The notes: a model not told the origin generated them from the letters alone. A stretch of DNA of 64,000 nucleotides from Lentisphaerae bacterium ADurb.Bin242 (GCA_002069785.1 MWCA01000006.1:39685-103684), one strand, 5' to 3'; positions 33,241 through 42,457 are shown, numbered from the stretch's first letter. A program made the numbers and translations.

Positions 33241-33873
33241 ATGAAAGGTATTATCGGAAAGAAAGTCGGAATGACGCAGGTCTATGACGACAAGGGAGTC
33301 CTGATTCCCGTCACCGTCATCGAGGCCGGACCCTGTGTGGTCATTGGCGTCAAAACCAAAGAACGGGACGGGTATTCCGCTCTCCAGGTCGGATTCGGCG
33401 TGCGGAAAGCGAAAAACACCTCCCAGTCCATCCTCGGTAATGTTGTGAAAGCGGGTCTGGCGGATAATCCGCCGGCGTTCATCCGGGAATTCCGTTCCGA
33501 GAACGATCCCGCGGAAGAGATCGGCTCCCAGATCAAGGCGGATATTTTTGCCGAAGGGGAATTCCTGGACATCTCCGGGACGACCAAGGGCAAAGGCTTC
33601 GCCGGCGTCATGAAGCGTCACCACTTCCACGGCGGACGCGACGGCCACGGCGGCGGCTGGCACCGGAAGCCGGGCTCCATCGGCTGCCGTGAAAAACCCG
33701 GCAACGTCATCAAAGGCAAGAGAATGGCCGGACAGCTCGGCAATTCTACACGGACCGTGCAGAATTTGCGCCTCGTGAAAGTTTCTGTCGATGAGAACCT
33801 GCTTTTCGTTCGCGGCGCAGTTCCCGGCCCCAACGGCAATACGGTCATCGTCAAGAAGGCCAAAAAGAAATAA
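33241..33873 (+). CDS. rplC: Large ribosomal subunit protein uL3
   Basis: 210 residues starting [19 protein letters not shown]. The upstream in-frame start at 33190 is rejected because GAAAGGAG lies just before 33241 and family homology begins there. Contains [22 protein letters not shown] and the [10 protein letters not shown] core near the peptidyl-transferase centre. Confidence 0.97.
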   Translation: MKGIIGKKVGMTQVYDDKGVLIPVTVIEAGPCVVIGVKTKERDGYSALQVGFGVRKAKNTSQSILGNVVKAGLADNPPAFIREFRSENDPAEEIGSQIKADIFAEGEFLDISGTTKGKGFAGVMKRHHFHGGRDGHGGGWHRKPGSIGCREKPGNVIKGKRMAGQLGNSTRTVQNLRLVKVSVDENLLFVRGAVPGPNGNTVIVKKAKKK

Positions 33874-33906
33874 TCCCCTCGGGATAACAACTGACAGGTG
33901 AATCAA

Positions 33907-34536
33907 ATGTCTATTGTAATCGACATACAGAATGTGAAGGGGGAGAAAGTCGGGGATTACACCATCGACGATTCCTGCCTTGAGCTCGAAAAGGGCGCCC
34001 AGGCCGTTCATGACGCCGTAGTGGCTTTCCTGGCGGAAAACCGTGCCGGCACCGCATCCACGAAGACGCGCGCCGAAGTCTCCGGAGGCGGCAAGAAGCC
34101 GTTCAAGCAGAAAGGCGGCGGCCGTGCCCGCGCCGGTTCCACCCGCGGCCCGATCTGGCGTCACGGCGGTATCGCGTTCGGTCCCAAGCCCCGTGATTTC
34201 TCCGTGAAACTGAACTCCAAAGTGAAAAAACTGGCGCTCAAGCGTTCCTTCTCGGAACGTCTTCAGGACAAGTCGGTGGCGGTGGTGGACAACCTGGCCC
34301 TCGCGGACCACAAGACGAAATCCATCGCCACGGTTTTCAAGGCGCTGAAAGTGGATGACGGCAAACTTCTGGTCTCCGTGAAGGATTATGACGAAAATCT
34401 CCTTCGCGCCACCGGCAACATGGGGATGGTCTGCGCGCTGAAGGCGGCTTCGGTCAATACCTATCACGTGTTGAATGCGGACAAACTCCTCTTCACAAAG
34501 GATGCCCTTGACGAATTTGTCAAGCGGCTCGCATAA
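33907..34536 (+). CDS. rplD: Large ribosomal subunit protein uL4
   Basis: 209 residues from the ATG at 33907 (a GTG nine bases earlier is in frame). The extended loop motif (KKPFKQKGGGRARAGSTRGP, WRHGGIAFGPKPRD) lines the exit tunnel. In many bacteria L4 represses the S10 operon; the leader that would mediate this was not recognised here since rpsJ follows fusA directly. Confidence 0.96.
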   Translation: MSIVIDIQNVKGEKVGDYTIDDSCLELEKGAQAVHDAVVAFLAENRAGTASTKTRAEVSGGGKKPFKQKGGGRARAGSTRGPIWRHGGIAFGPKPRDFSVKLNSKVKKLALKRSFSERLQDKSVAVVDNLALADHKTKSIATVFKALKVDDGKLLVSVKDYDENLLRATGNMGMVCALKAASVNTYHVLNADKLLFTKDALDEFVKRLA

Positions 34537-34548
34537 GGAGACGCTGAA

Positions 34549-34836
34549 ATGATTAAAAACAGTCCTTACGATATTGTCAAGCATATCATGATGACCGAAA
34601 AAGGCGCCGTTCTCAAAGAGCAGAACAAGTATGCTTTCAAGGTGGCGCCGAAAGCGACCAAACTGGAAGTCGCCGATGCCGTGGAGCAGATCTACGGCGT
34701 CAAGGTCAAATCCGTTAACATGCTCAACTTCATGGGTAAGCTCAAACGTGCGGGAAGATCTCCTGTTCCGGGCCGTCGCGCCAACTGGAAAAAGGCGGTC
34801 GTCTCCCTCGCGGAAGGCTCCATTGACCTTGCTTAA
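34549..34836 (+). CDS. rplW: Large ribosomal subunit protein uL23
   Basis: 95 residues; docks near the tunnel exit and contacts trigger factor and SRP. Conserved [23 protein letters not shown] and the [16 protein letters not shown] segment. Preceded by AAGGAGACGCTGAA. Confidence 0.96.
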   Translation: MIKNSPYDIVKHIMMTEKGAVLKEQNKYAFKVAPKATKLEVADAVEQIYGVKVKSVNMLNFMGKLKRAGRSPVPGRRANWKKAVVSLAEGSIDLA

Positions 34837-34847
34837 GGAGACGCACG

Positions 34848-35675
34848 ATGCCTATTAAAACGTACAGACCGACTACGAAAAGCCTCCGCGGTTCTTCCGT
34901 CGTCGACTATTCCGAACTGACCCGTGAAACACCGGAAAAAAGCCTGACCAAAGGGAAAATCGGCACCGGCGGCCGAAACAATAACGGCCGGATCACCACC
35001 CGTTTCCGCGGAAGCGGCAACAAGCGCCGCTACCGGATGATCGACTTCCGCCGCAGCAAGGACGGAATCGCCGCCACGGTGAAGGAACTCGAATACGATC
35101 CGAACCGTTCCGCGTTCATCGCCCTGATCGTTTATGCGGACGGGGAGAAGTCGTACATTCTGGCCCCCAACGGATTGAAGGTCGGACAGACCGTCATCTC
35201 CGGTGACAAGGGCGAGATTCAGGCCGGCAATGCATTCAAACTCAAAAACATCCCCCTGGGCCTCCAGATTCACAACATCGAACTGGTTCCCGGCAAAGGC
35301 GGCATTCTGGTCCGCGCGGCCGGCCAGGTGGCCATTCTCCGTGCGAAAGACGGCGACTATGCCCAGATCAAGCTGCCGAGCGGGGAAGTCCGCAAAGTGA
35401 ACCTGGAATGCAAAGCCACGATCGGACAGGTCGGCAACCTCGATTACATGAACGCCTCCATGGGTAAGGCCGGCAAGAAGCGTTACCGCGGATTCCGGCC
35501 TCATGTCCGCGGCGTTGCCATGAACCCGATCGACCATCCGATGGGCGGCGGTGAAGGACGTTCCAGCGGCGGCGGACATCCTGTTTCTCCGTGGGGCCAG
35601 CTTGCCAAGGGAAAACGGACCCGTCATCCGAAGAAGCCGAGCACAAAATTCATTGTTGAACGGAGGAAGAAGTAA
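34848..35675 (+). CDS. rplB: Large ribosomal subunit protein uL2
   Basis: 275 residues; binds 23S rRNA at the peptidyl-transferase centre. The C-terminal [21 protein letters not shown] block with its essential histidine is present. An AAGGAGACGCACG Shine-Dalgarno precedes the ATG. Confidence 0.97.
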   Translation: MPIKTYRPTTKSLRGSSVVDYSELTRETPEKSLTKGKIGTGGRNNNGRITTRFRGSGNKRRYRMIDFRRSKDGIAATVKELEYDPNRSAFIALIVYADGEKSYILAPNGLKVGQTVISGDKGEIQAGNAFKLKNIPLGLQIHNIELVPGKGGILVRAAGQVAILRAKDGDYAQIKLPSGEVRKVNLECKATIGQVGNLDYMNASMGKAGKKRYRGFRPHVRGVAMNPIDHPMGGGEGRSSGGGHPVSPWGQLAKGKRTRHPKKPSTKFIVERRKK

Positions 35676-35677
35676 TC

Positions 35678-35953
35678 ATGGCCAGATCCATTAAGAAAGG
35701 TCCGTTCGTGGATACCCACGTTCTCGAGAAAGTCCAGAAAATGGAAAAAAATGGAGCCAAGAGGCCGATCAAGACCTGGTCCCGCCGTTCCATGATCATT
35801 CCCGATTTTGTGGGACACACCTTCAATGTGCATAACGGAAAAACCTTCACGACGGTGTTCGTAACCGAAAACATGGTCGGTCACCGTCTCGGCGAGTTTT
35901 CCCCCACCCGTACATTCAAAGGCCACGGCGTCATCAGCGGCAAGACGGTCTGA
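35678..35953 (+). CDS. rpsS: Small ribosomal subunit protein uS19
   Basis: 91 residues, starting [12 protein letters not shown] and ending with the [13 protein letters not shown] core. Two bases separate it from rplB, with GGAGG inside the rplB 3' end. It is the last ribosomal gene here: a strong terminator follows at once, and rplV/rpsC/rplP, which normally come next, are absent. Confidence 0.97.
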   Translation: MARSIKKGPFVDTHVLEKVQKMEKNGAKRPIKTWSRRSMIIPDFVGHTFNVHNGKTFTTVFVTENMVGHRLGEFSPTRTFKGHGVISGKTV

Positions 35954-35975
35954 TTTCTTTCAGCTGTCAGTGCAC

Positions 35976-36009
35976 AAAAAACCGGAAACCAACGTTTCCG
36001 GTTTTTTTT
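35976..36009 (+). terminator. Intrinsic terminator after rpsS
   Basis: Stem ACCGGAAA / TTTCCGGT with a six-base loop, flanked by an A tract on the left and eight T residues on the right. Ends the str-S10 operon. Confidence 0.92.
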
Positions 36010-36138
36010 GTGTACTTACGTGTGCCATGATGCATTCGAAAAGAGTTGTTCTGGTTGAGACGGAGGGGCAGAAAGCCCTTGAACCGGTTTGTCTTAAAGA
36101 TAGTGTCACATTGAGCTCAACGCCTTTTTTATATTGCG

Positions 36139-36215
36139 ACGTTCCGGGTAGGTTCGGCAGTCCCCTGCCGAACTGCGTCAACTCAGTTCGCGACGGAGTC
36201 ATGAACCTACCTCGG
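36139..36215. repeat. Nested inverted repeats in the rpsS-iclR convergent gap
   Basis: Outer arms GGTAGGTTC and GAACCTACC enclose an inner 9-bp hairpin GTTCGGCAG / CTGCCGAAC; a second possible hairpin CGAACTG / CAGTTCG shares bases with the inner one, so the two cannot form together. No gene recognised; no T tract. Could be an RNA structure or a mobile palindromic element remnant. Confidence 0.45.
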
Positions 36216-36343
36216 CTTGTGTCAAAACAAAGGCCTCTCGTGAAGTAAAGGGGGTTCGTCATAAGAAAAAGAAACCGATTTTTTGAGCTGCGCCCTTCCT
36301 GACCGGATCGTTTATAATATTATTCTGTAATTATTGGGAATGT

Positions 36344-36370
36344 TACTGACTTTAAGACCGCAAGTCAGTA
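36344..36370. terminator. Hairpin at the 3' end of the IclR-family gene
   Basis: Perfect 9-bp inverted repeat TACTGACTT / AAGTCAGTA with a nine-base loop, 13 bases beyond the stop of the minus-strand regulator. No long T tract, so termination strength is uncertain. Confidence 0.45.
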
Positions 36371-36383
36371 TAAATTAAAAAAT

Positions 36384-37151
36384 TTACAGTTGTTTCCGCA
36401 GATGGGATAATTTCAGGAGGATGCTTTCAAAGATCCGGCTGCGCAAATCGGGGGTCATGCGGAAAGCCGGAAGATAAATCCCCAGCGCGCCGACTGATTT
36501 GTCTTCATTGTCGATAATGGGAAATGCGGCCGCGTAGATTTCTCCCTTGCCGGGGTAATATTCCGCATAACCGGTTTTCCGAAGATTCTCGAGGCAGTGT
36601 TTCAGTTTGGCCGGAGTGTCCGCTTCGGCCCAGTCGGAAGCGGGCGGCAGACCGTTGAAAGCAATGAAGTTTTCCTGTTCGTACGCGGGAGCGAATGCAA
36701 GCATAATCCGGGTGGTAACCAGCTGGTAAGTCTTGCAGTTGCGTTCCGCGTTCTGTGTTTCGACGACAATCGGGGATGTTCCCTTTCTCCACATCAGCAC
36801 TTTCCGGCGGCCTCCGAACAGGGTCGTGACGACGAATGATTCTCCGAATTCCGCGATCAGCGCGTCCAGAACCGGCATGATTTCCGGTATCAGTTGTCTG
36901 CCGACCAGAATTGTCCGGTTCATGGCTTCACATTTTGGGCCGGGAATGTAGAGGCGGTCCGCCGTCCGTCCGATGTAACCGGCCTGTTCCATTGTTTTCA
37001 GGATATTCCGGGTGTTCGTCGGCTGAAGGTCAAGGCCTGCTGCGATTTCGCCAAGGCCGGCACCGCGGGAGACCATGGACTTTTCAAGGACAAAGTCGAG
37101 GGCGGCAAGGGCCTTCAGAACGGATTTGACAATGGCGGTATCTTCTTTCAT
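36384..37151 (-). CDS. IclR-family transcriptional regulator
   Basis: 255 residues. N-terminal winged helix (VLKALAALDFVLEKS..., LGEIAAGLDLQPTNTRNILKTMEQAGYI) and C-terminal effector domain (FAPAYEQENFIAFNGLPP, AEYYPGKGEIYAAAFPIID, GALGIYLPAFRM). The ATG at 37151 is preferred to a TTG at 37178. It lies downstream of the duplicated iron-sulfur protein on the same strand, separated by a hairpin; the tandem palindromes upstream of that gene are plausible targets. Ligand unknown. Confidence 0.87.
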   Translation of the reverse strand: MKEDTAIVKSVLKALAALDFVLEKSMVSRGAGLGEIAAGLDLQPTNTRNILKTMEQAGYIGRTADRLYIPGPKCEAMNRTILVGRQLIPEIMPVLDALIAEFGESFVVTTLFGGRRKVLMWRKGTSPIVVETQNAERNCKTYQLVTTRIMLAFAPAYEQENFIAFNGLPPASDWAEADTPAKLKHCLENLRKTGYAEYYPGKGEIYAAAFPIIDNEDKSVGALGIYLPAFRMTPDLRSRIFESILLKLSHLRKQL

Positions 37152-37176
37152 GATGTAATATAATATGGGTACAGTC

Positions 37177-37207
37177 AAAAGGCAACCCGAAAATGTTTCG
37201 GATTGCC
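37177..37207 (-). terminator. Hairpin between the iron-sulfur gene and the IclR gene
   Basis: Arms GGCAA-C-CCGAAA and TTTCGG-A-TTGCC with one mismatch and an ATG loop; on the minus strand four T residues follow. Probably a weak terminator or attenuator after the upstream gene. Confidence 0.55.
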
Positions 37208-37259
37208 CTGGAACGGCAAATAAAAGGACTGATTCGCCGGGATTGGTTTTCTGTAAGAG

Positions 37260-39581
37260 CTATTGCGGACGGCAATTCGGACAGTTGAGGAGGCACTGCT
37301 CGAAGTTGCACGACCGGAGTTTTTTGATCTGCGGGAGTTTTCGGATTGCAGCGGCAAGGGCGTCTCCGTTGAAGTTTTCCGGGAACGGTTCATCAAGGTT
37401 CCAGCCGGTGTATTGGTTTCCCTCGCTTCCGACGAGGCTCCAGCGTTTGGCCCAGTTGCAGCGGTTGACATCGATTTTGTGGAAATGCTGAGGCACTCCG
37501 TCGATTTCAATGGTCTGCAGATTGTCTTCGAACGCCGCGGTTTTACAAGAAGAAATGCAGGTTTTTTTGCAGTTTTTGCAATTGGCGAGTTGTGTGCGCC
37601 GGACTTCATTGTATTCCAGCTCGGCGTTGGTGATGATCGCCAGATAACGGGCGTTGGAAGCGAATTCGGGATTGACCAGCGCTCCGCAGTGGCTGATGGA
37701 ACCGAGTCCTGCCGCCGCCGCTGCGAAAACGTTGCTGAAAGCGTCCGGAAATTCTCCGCGCGGGTTGCAGCAGAACGATCCGGTACGATGCAGGTCGTCC
37801 GTCATGGTGGCTTTGAATCCGGCTTCCTCCAGCCGGCTGATCAGGTTCCATGCCAGCAACCTCAGTCGTATGATGGTTTCGTACTGTGCGAACACATACG
37901 GTCCGGCGGCTTCGGCGGGAGTCCGGGCAGTGATGTCCACGGTGGCGGCGGGCATCCGCAGTCCGATGACGATCACGCTTTTTGCGCCGGCCAGGTAATC
38001 GGAGCATCCGGCGACCCGCCGGATATTTTCGGTGATTACCGGATCATAGGGGGCATAAGGGGTCTTGGCTTTATTGCGGGAAATGAGTTCGACTTCGCCG
38101 TCGTAGATTTTTCGCAGATGCGGCACCAGCGCGTCGATCCGCTCCGCCGGTGCGATGGCGAAAAGGTCGCCTTCGTGGAGTTCGAATTCCCGCCGGAGTC
38201 GTTGCGTGAGTTGTTTCCTGCTGCCTGGACGGACAATCCCGGCGGGAAGTGTCCATGAGGTTGTCGGCAGCGGAGCGTTTGTCAGCAATGTATGAACCCG
38301 TACATCACGTCCCTGAACGGGAACCGTCAGTACCGCCGCGAGTTTTTCGTCGGGGAAGCCGAGGTGCTGGCAGGAGGAAAAACCGAATTTTTCCAGCAGA
38401 CGCACGATATCATAAGCCGACTGGGTGACGATTCGGGTAAATGACTGATCGGTCATCTGGAGATGCATCTCGGGAGAGGCGATTTCTTCATCGATCTGAT
38501 TGCGCACGGTGATCATGCTGACTGCCCGGATCGCTCCGGGCATCAATTTCTGAATGTCGATATCGAGTTTTTCCCGGAGTTCGGAAGCGTCGGAAACCAC
38601 AACATGGTCCACGCCCCAGCCCGCTCCCAGGGCGCGCACTTCTTCAAAGAGCCCGCGATGGAAGGCGGTTCCCCCCTCGGGATTGGACTGAAAAAACTTG
38701 CGGCGGCGCGGGGCATTGGTGTAATCCCGATCCCAGTAACGGACGCTTTTCGGGACGCAGTATCGGAGGCAGGAACCCATTTCTCCGCCGCGTCGGCCGT
38801 ATTTTACAGTGGCTTCCATGATGACTTTTTCATCGACATGTTCCGGGATCGGCAGGTCGAGGTCAATGTCGAAGTGCTCTCCCCATGAACAACGCCAGAG
38901 ATTTTTTTTTGCGTAACGGTATTGTCTGCCTTCGATTTCGACAACGTTCCAGCCGTCGATTTCTTTGGACAGCGCGCCTGAACGGCATTCCTTCCGGCAG
39001 ATCATGCAGTTGTCGCAGACAGAACCGGGATCGAGCAGGGGAGATGGGGTCAGGACGGCGTCTGTGATAATCGTGACATACCGTTGGCGCGCTCCGAATT
39101 CCGGTGTGATGGCCAGCCCGCTGTAACCGAATTCGGCCAGTCCTGCGGCGACGGCTGCGTGCATGTGGGAAACATCGGGAGCGAACTGTTCCTTCAGGTC
39201 CTTGTAGCCGCGATAGCGCCAGATGTTCGAGGATACGATCGGGACGGCTTTCCAGCCGAGTTTTTCCAGAAATATTCCCATCCGGTAGGACATGTCATCC
39301 AAACGCCAGTTCATGTGGTATTGAATACAGTATGGGCCGATTTCCTGGGGATGCTTGAGTCCGCCCAGTTCAATCGCGGCGTCCGGATGGTGCACCGCCA
39401 TGACGATCACGGAACGTGCCGAGGGCAGAATCCCCTGCGGACTCATTTTTTCCGGCGCTCCGGCAAAGCGTTCGATATTGGCGATTCCGACCAGGTCCGC
39501 ACGCAGTGTTTCCAGCGCATAACGCTTGATTTCCATGGTTTCCGGAGTGTCCGCCTGATACAGTCCATTTTTTTCATTCAT
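37260..39581 (-). CDS. Duplicated QueG-like iron-sulfur protein
   Basis: A 773-residue protein that looks like two fused copies of a module related to epoxyqueuosine reductase/reductive dehalogenase-type ferredoxins. Half 1 (about 1-385): ARSVIVMAVHHPDAAIE, GLAEFGYSGLAITPEFGARQRYV, then CDNCMICRKEC (Cys 189/192/195/199) and a later GSCLRYC. Half 2 (about 390-773): AKSVIVIGLRMPAATVD, AAAGLGSISHCGALVNPEFASNARY, then CKNCKKTCISSC (near 665-676) and terminal CNFEQCLLNCPNC. Each half thus retains the core fold plus one or two 4Fe-4S sites; the second has an extra residue in its motif. A cobalamin-dependent reductase is possible but unproven. GAGGAT precedes the ATG. Confidence 0.72.
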   Translation of the reverse strand: MNEKNGLYQADTPETMEIKRYALETLRADLVGIANIERFAGAPEKMSPQGILPSARSVIVMAVHHPDAAIELGGLKHPQEIGPYCIQYHMNWRLDDMSYRMGIFLEKLGWKAVPIVSSNIWRYRGYKDLKEQFAPDVSHMHAAVAAGLAEFGYSGLAITPEFGARQRYVTIITDAVLTPSPLLDPGSVCDNCMICRKECRSGALSKEIDGWNVVEIEGRQYRYAKKNLWRCSWGEHFDIDLDLPIPEHVDEKVIMEATVKYGRRGGEMGSCLRYCVPKSVRYWDRDYTNAPRRRKFFQSNPEGGTAFHRGLFEEVRALGAGWGVDHVVVSDASELREKLDIDIQKLMPGAIRAVSMITVRNQIDEEIASPEMHLQMTDQSFTRIVTQSAYDIVRLLEKFGFSSCQHLGFPDEKLAAVLTVPVQGRDVRVHTLLTNAPLPTTSWTLPAGIVRPGSRKQLTQRLRREFELHEGDLFAIAPAERIDALVPHLRKIYDGEVELISRNKAKTPYAPYDPVITENIRRVAGCSDYLAGAKSVIVIGLRMPAATVDITARTPAEAAGPYVFAQYETIIRLRLLAWNLISRLEEAGFKATMTDDLHRTGSFCCNPRGEFPDAFSNVFAAAAAGLGSISHCGALVNPEFASNARYLAIITNAELEYNEVRRTQLANCKNCKKTCISSCKTAAFEDNLQTIEIDGVPQHFHKIDVNRCNWAKRWSLVGSEGNQYTGWNLDEPFPENFNGDALAAAIRKLPQIKKLRSCNFEQCLLNCPNCRPQ

Positions 39582-39598
39582 GATAACATCCTCTGTTT

Positions 39599-39635
39599 AT
39601 TCATTATTGATGAATTATATTCATTATAAATGAAT
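39599..39635. promoter_or_regulatory. Two tandem palindromic operators
   Basis: ATTCATTATTGATGAAT (39599-39615) and ATTCATTATAAATGAAT (39619-39635): the same ATTCAT-N5-ATGAAT palindrome twice, centres 20 bases apart, i.e. about two helical turns. The second covers the predicted -10 of the iron-sulfur gene, the first lies at or just after its start point. The nearby IclR-family protein is the likely binder. Confidence 0.7.
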
Positions 39636-39650
39636 TTTTAAAAAAATCAA
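39623..39650 (-). promoter_or_regulatory. Promoter of the duplicated iron-sulfur gene
   Basis: On the minus strand TTGATT and TATAAT with a 16-base spacer, about 40 bases upstream of the start codon. The -10 lies within one of the tandem palindromes, arguing for repression. Confidence 0.65.
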
Positions 39651-39710
39651 GCGGATTTGATTAAAAAAACAGGAATTTCTCACTTTTCTTTAATATTTTG
39701 AGAAAAGCTA

Positions 39711-39739
39711 TTGACAATGAAAATGAGTTGATATATATT
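39711..39739 (+). promoter_or_regulatory. Near-consensus promoter of the GntR-type regulator
   Basis: TTGACA and TATATT with a 17-base spacer. The expected start point near 39746 rules out the in-frame ATG at 39741 and supports the start at 39786. Confidence 0.75.
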
Positions 39740-39785
39740 TATGTATATAACCAGGGATCCACTAAAAATTCATGAGGTCGATGAA

Positions 39786-41114
39786 ATGCCTAAACTGATT
39801 GACACTTTAAGACGTTTCTTGAAAAAACGGCTTGAATCGGGCGACCTCAACCCCGGCGACCGGCTGCCTTCTTACCATGAATTGTGCGAGAAGTTTTCTT
39901 CCAGTTATGCCACGGTAAGGTCTGCCATGGCGTGTCTGGAAAGAGAAGGCGTAGTCGAACTTGTTCATGGAAACGGTTCCTTTCTTGCGGGCGCCCGGCC
40001 CATCAAAATAGAATTTTACCATCTGATGAGCAGTCTTGATGCCGAAACGATGCATGCGCTCCTGAAAAAGTATATAGAACTGAACAGGCTTTTCATAGAT
40101 GTTGAGCTGAAAAATGTGTTTTCCCTGAATCCTTATTTCACGAGAGAGGAATGCAATGAACACTGCCGTGCCAAGATCATTTTATGTCCTTACGGCATGT
40201 CTTATCCGATACCGGGGCTGAGCACCTTTTCGGGATATGGCGATTACGAGGAAGTTTTCAGGGAACTGCATCATTATCCGCAGATAAATATAGGGACTGC
40301 GCTGCCGTTTTATTCTTTTTCCTACCAGATGGGTTTCAATGGACGGCTTATGAAGAAAACAGGCTTTGACATTGATTCTGTAAGCGGCGATTTCAAATGG
40401 TGGAAAAATTACATGGAAGCCTGTCGTGCCGGAAGCATAATGCCCGCCAGCATCTGCTGGAAAAAGAATTCCAGATGGCCTTTCATAAAGCTTCTGCCTC
40501 TCCTGCTTTCTCTGAAGGTGGCGCGTCATGAAATATCCTCCGTTGATACCGGCATAAACGTTCCATTTTTTAATACTCCGGCAGGAAAGGATTTTCTGGA
40601 AATATGCAGAGGCATACATTTTGAAGAGGATGATTCGTTTTGTTCCAATGCTTCCGGAATGGGGTTTGCCCTGGGCTCATGGATAAGCCGGCAGAATAAA
40701 AACAGGCAGAACATATGCATCGATGAACTCAGGATCAAGCCCTATTCCGTGGACGGCAGAAAAATAGTGCTCTTAGACACGTGCAATATTCAGGCTCATC
40801 TTGACCATGACATAACAAAAAATGATACAGACAGGATATGGAAACTTATCAAGGTGATTTTGTCCAGGCCTTTCCAGAAAGAATTCTGCGGTCTTACGGG
40901 GGCCATATCGGTACGCAGGGATATCGCGCCGCGGGAACATGAATGGTATTCGGAAGAATTTTCACAATTTTTCCCCGCGGAAGGCGATTATCTTTTCCAT
41001 AGCAGCATGTTCAACAGGGAGCTGAGGGCTTATTTTTCTGCGGTCATGGAAAATTTCATATTTTACAAAGCTGATTTGTCCGATGTTCTTGCACGCCTTG
41101 ACGTCAAACTATAA
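39786..41114 (+). CDS. GntR-type regulator fused to a solute-binding-like domain
   Basis: 442 residues. Residues 1-75 form a GntR winged helix (LIDTLRRFLKKRLESGDLNPGDRLPSYHELCEKF, YATVRSAMACLEREGVVELVHGNGSF). The remainder resembles a family 1 extracellular solute-binding protein (LPFYSFSYQMGFNGRLMKKTGFD, then FKWWKNYMEACRAG), but no signal peptide is present, so it would sense a sugar-like ligand in the cytoplasm. Chosen start follows the predicted promoter. The AT-leaning codon use (many ATA and AGG) differs from the core genes. It is followed after 18 bases by a pseudopilin gene and then a secreted glycosidase-like gene. Confidence 0.78.
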   Translation: MPKLIDTLRRFLKKRLESGDLNPGDRLPSYHELCEKFSSSYATVRSAMACLEREGVVELVHGNGSFLAGARPIKIEFYHLMSSLDAETMHALLKKYIELNRLFIDVELKNVFSLNPYFTREECNEHCRAKIILCPYGMSYPIPGLSTFSGYGDYEEVFRELHHYPQINIGTALPFYSFSYQMGFNGRLMKKTGFDIDSVSGDFKWWKNYMEACRAGSIMPASICWKKNSRWPFIKLLPLLLSLKVARHEISSVDTGINVPFFNTPAGKDFLEICRGIHFEEDDSFCSNASGMGFALGSWISRQNKNRQNICIDELRIKPYSVDGRKIVLLDTCNIQAHLDHDITKNDTDRIWKLIKVILSRPFQKEFCGLTGAISVRRDIAPREHEWYSEEFSQFFPAEGDYLFHSSMFNRELRAYFSAVMENFIFYKADLSDVLARLDVKL

Positions 41115-41132
41115 AGGAGGAGGATAGAATCT

Positions 41133-41792
41133 ATGAACAGAACAACGTCGAAATTCACACTGATAGAACTCCTGGTTGTGATTGCGATCATCGCCATTCT
41201 GGCAGGGATGCTGCTGCCGGCGCTCAACAAAGCCAGGACACAGGCCAAAGGAATTTCATGCGTCAATAACCTGAAACAGTGCAACATTGCGGTGCTGGGA
41301 TATGAATCCGACTATTCCGGTTTCCTGATTCCATGTTCCCGTACCGAGGTTGGATCCGGCGCGAAATCCAGGTGGTATAATACGATGGGCCCTTACGTTG
41401 GGCTTGCGGCGATGCAATGTCCCGAAAAGGAACTTTACCCGACCCCTTTGAAGGCGTTGAATTTCACTTACAACGGCAAAAATTACAATACTTCCGGCTA
41501 CGTCGATTATGCTTGCAGCAGACAGTCCGGATCCAACGAGTGGGGTGATGCCATACCGATGGTGAAAATTTCTTTCCTCAAGGGAACTTCCACCCTTGTT
41601 TATATTGGTGACGGCATGAACGCATACATAAGCTATGACGCTTATTCGTTCAGTTCTATCGGTCAGGTTATGAAAACTTTCGCGACGAGGCATTCCGGTT
41701 CATTCAATCTGTTGTACCTCGACGGACATGTCGGCAAACGCAAGCCCCTTGACTATAACATACTTTATAACGAGTGCATTTATTCAAAATAA
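41133..41792 (+). CDS. Type II pseudopilin with H-X9-DG signature
   Basis: 219 residues. Starts MNRTTSKF, then the prepilin cleavage/methylation motif ([22 protein letters not shown]) with Glu5 of the mature form. The C-terminal [12 protein letters not shown] fits the H-X9-DG motif exactly, a class expanded in Lentisphaerae and Planctomycetes. Cysteines occur in the globular domain ([16 protein letters not shown]). A GGAGGAGG Shine-Dalgarno lies just upstream. The exact role in these lineages is unknown; it may form an export pseudopilus or coat a substrate-binding surface. Co-directional with the neighbouring regulator and secreted enzyme-like gene. Confidence 0.88.
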   Translation: MNRTTSKFTLIELLVVIAIIAILAGMLLPALNKARTQAKGISCVNNLKQCNIAVLGYESDYSGFLIPCSRTEVGSGAKSRWYNTMGPYVGLAAMQCPEKELYPTPLKALNFTYNGKNYNTSGYVDYACSRQSGSNEWGDAIPMVKISFLKGTSTLVYIGDGMNAYISYDAYSFSSIGQVMKTFATRHSGSFNLLYLDGHVGKRKPLDYNILYNECIYSK

Positions 41793-41878
41793 GTCAATGG
41801 AGACAGTGTCACTCTTCCATAATCGGGGAAAACGGCATTGGAGCAAATGATTTTCAACGAGTCAAAAAAGGAGACCGA

Positions 41879-42394
41879 ATGAAAAAGCTGTTCTTTTATC
41901 TGCTGGCATCCATGGCTGCAATCTTCAGCGCCGCGGGAGCTGAAGGGACAACAAATCTCTTTGGCAATCCGGCGCTGGAAAAAGCATTGACACCGGATGA
42001 GTACAGGAAAATAAATCATTTACGCGGATTGAAAGGTTTGCCGTTGTCGCAGCTGCCCGAGGACTGGGGGATTTTCATGGGCGGCGTGCCGGTAAGGGTT
42101 GAATGGGGCATCCGTCAGGTCAATGACGGAAAATGCTTTTACATGAAGCTCCTGGAAGATATCGATAATGCCAGAAGCCGGCTCGGAATCATCATAGGCG
42201 ACTGCAGCGGCCTGGACGGCGGCAGAAGGGCGATTGTCAATGGCGGCAAGGGGGGCGAGTACTGTTATTCTTTCATGGTTTCAGGCAATGCCGGCGCATA
42301 CGAGGTCAGAGTCCTGACATGGAGAAAAGACGAGATGACGGCAAAGCACACGAAAATAAATTTTTCAGGCAACCCGGCACTTTCGGCAAAATAG
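41879..42394 (+). pseudogene. 5' part of an amber-interrupted secreted protein gene
   Basis: 171 residues up to a TAG at 42392. The start at 41879 follows AAAAAAGGAGACCGA. Signal peptide MKKLFFYLLASMAAIFSAAGAEG. The rest (LEKALTPDEYRKINHLRGL..., NVRWRV-like strand regions) is not recognised as a known domain. Immediately after TAG the same frame continues (EKIEGSFSLPEGAGRFALVIILPA) without another stop to 44344, so this and the next entry were one gene of about 820 codons. Confidence 0.8.
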
Positions 42395-42457
42395 GAAAAA
42401 ATTGAAGGAAGTTTCAGCCTTCCGGAAGGCGCCGGAAGATTTGCCCTGGTCATAATA

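Noticed and set aside
35970..36248. 92-codon frame after rpsS
   Set aside because: It begins inside the terminator, includes the inverted repeats and shows no protein-like pattern.
39741..39785. Upstream ATG for the GntR-type regulator
   Set aside because: It lies immediately after the -10 hexamer, before the expected transcription start.
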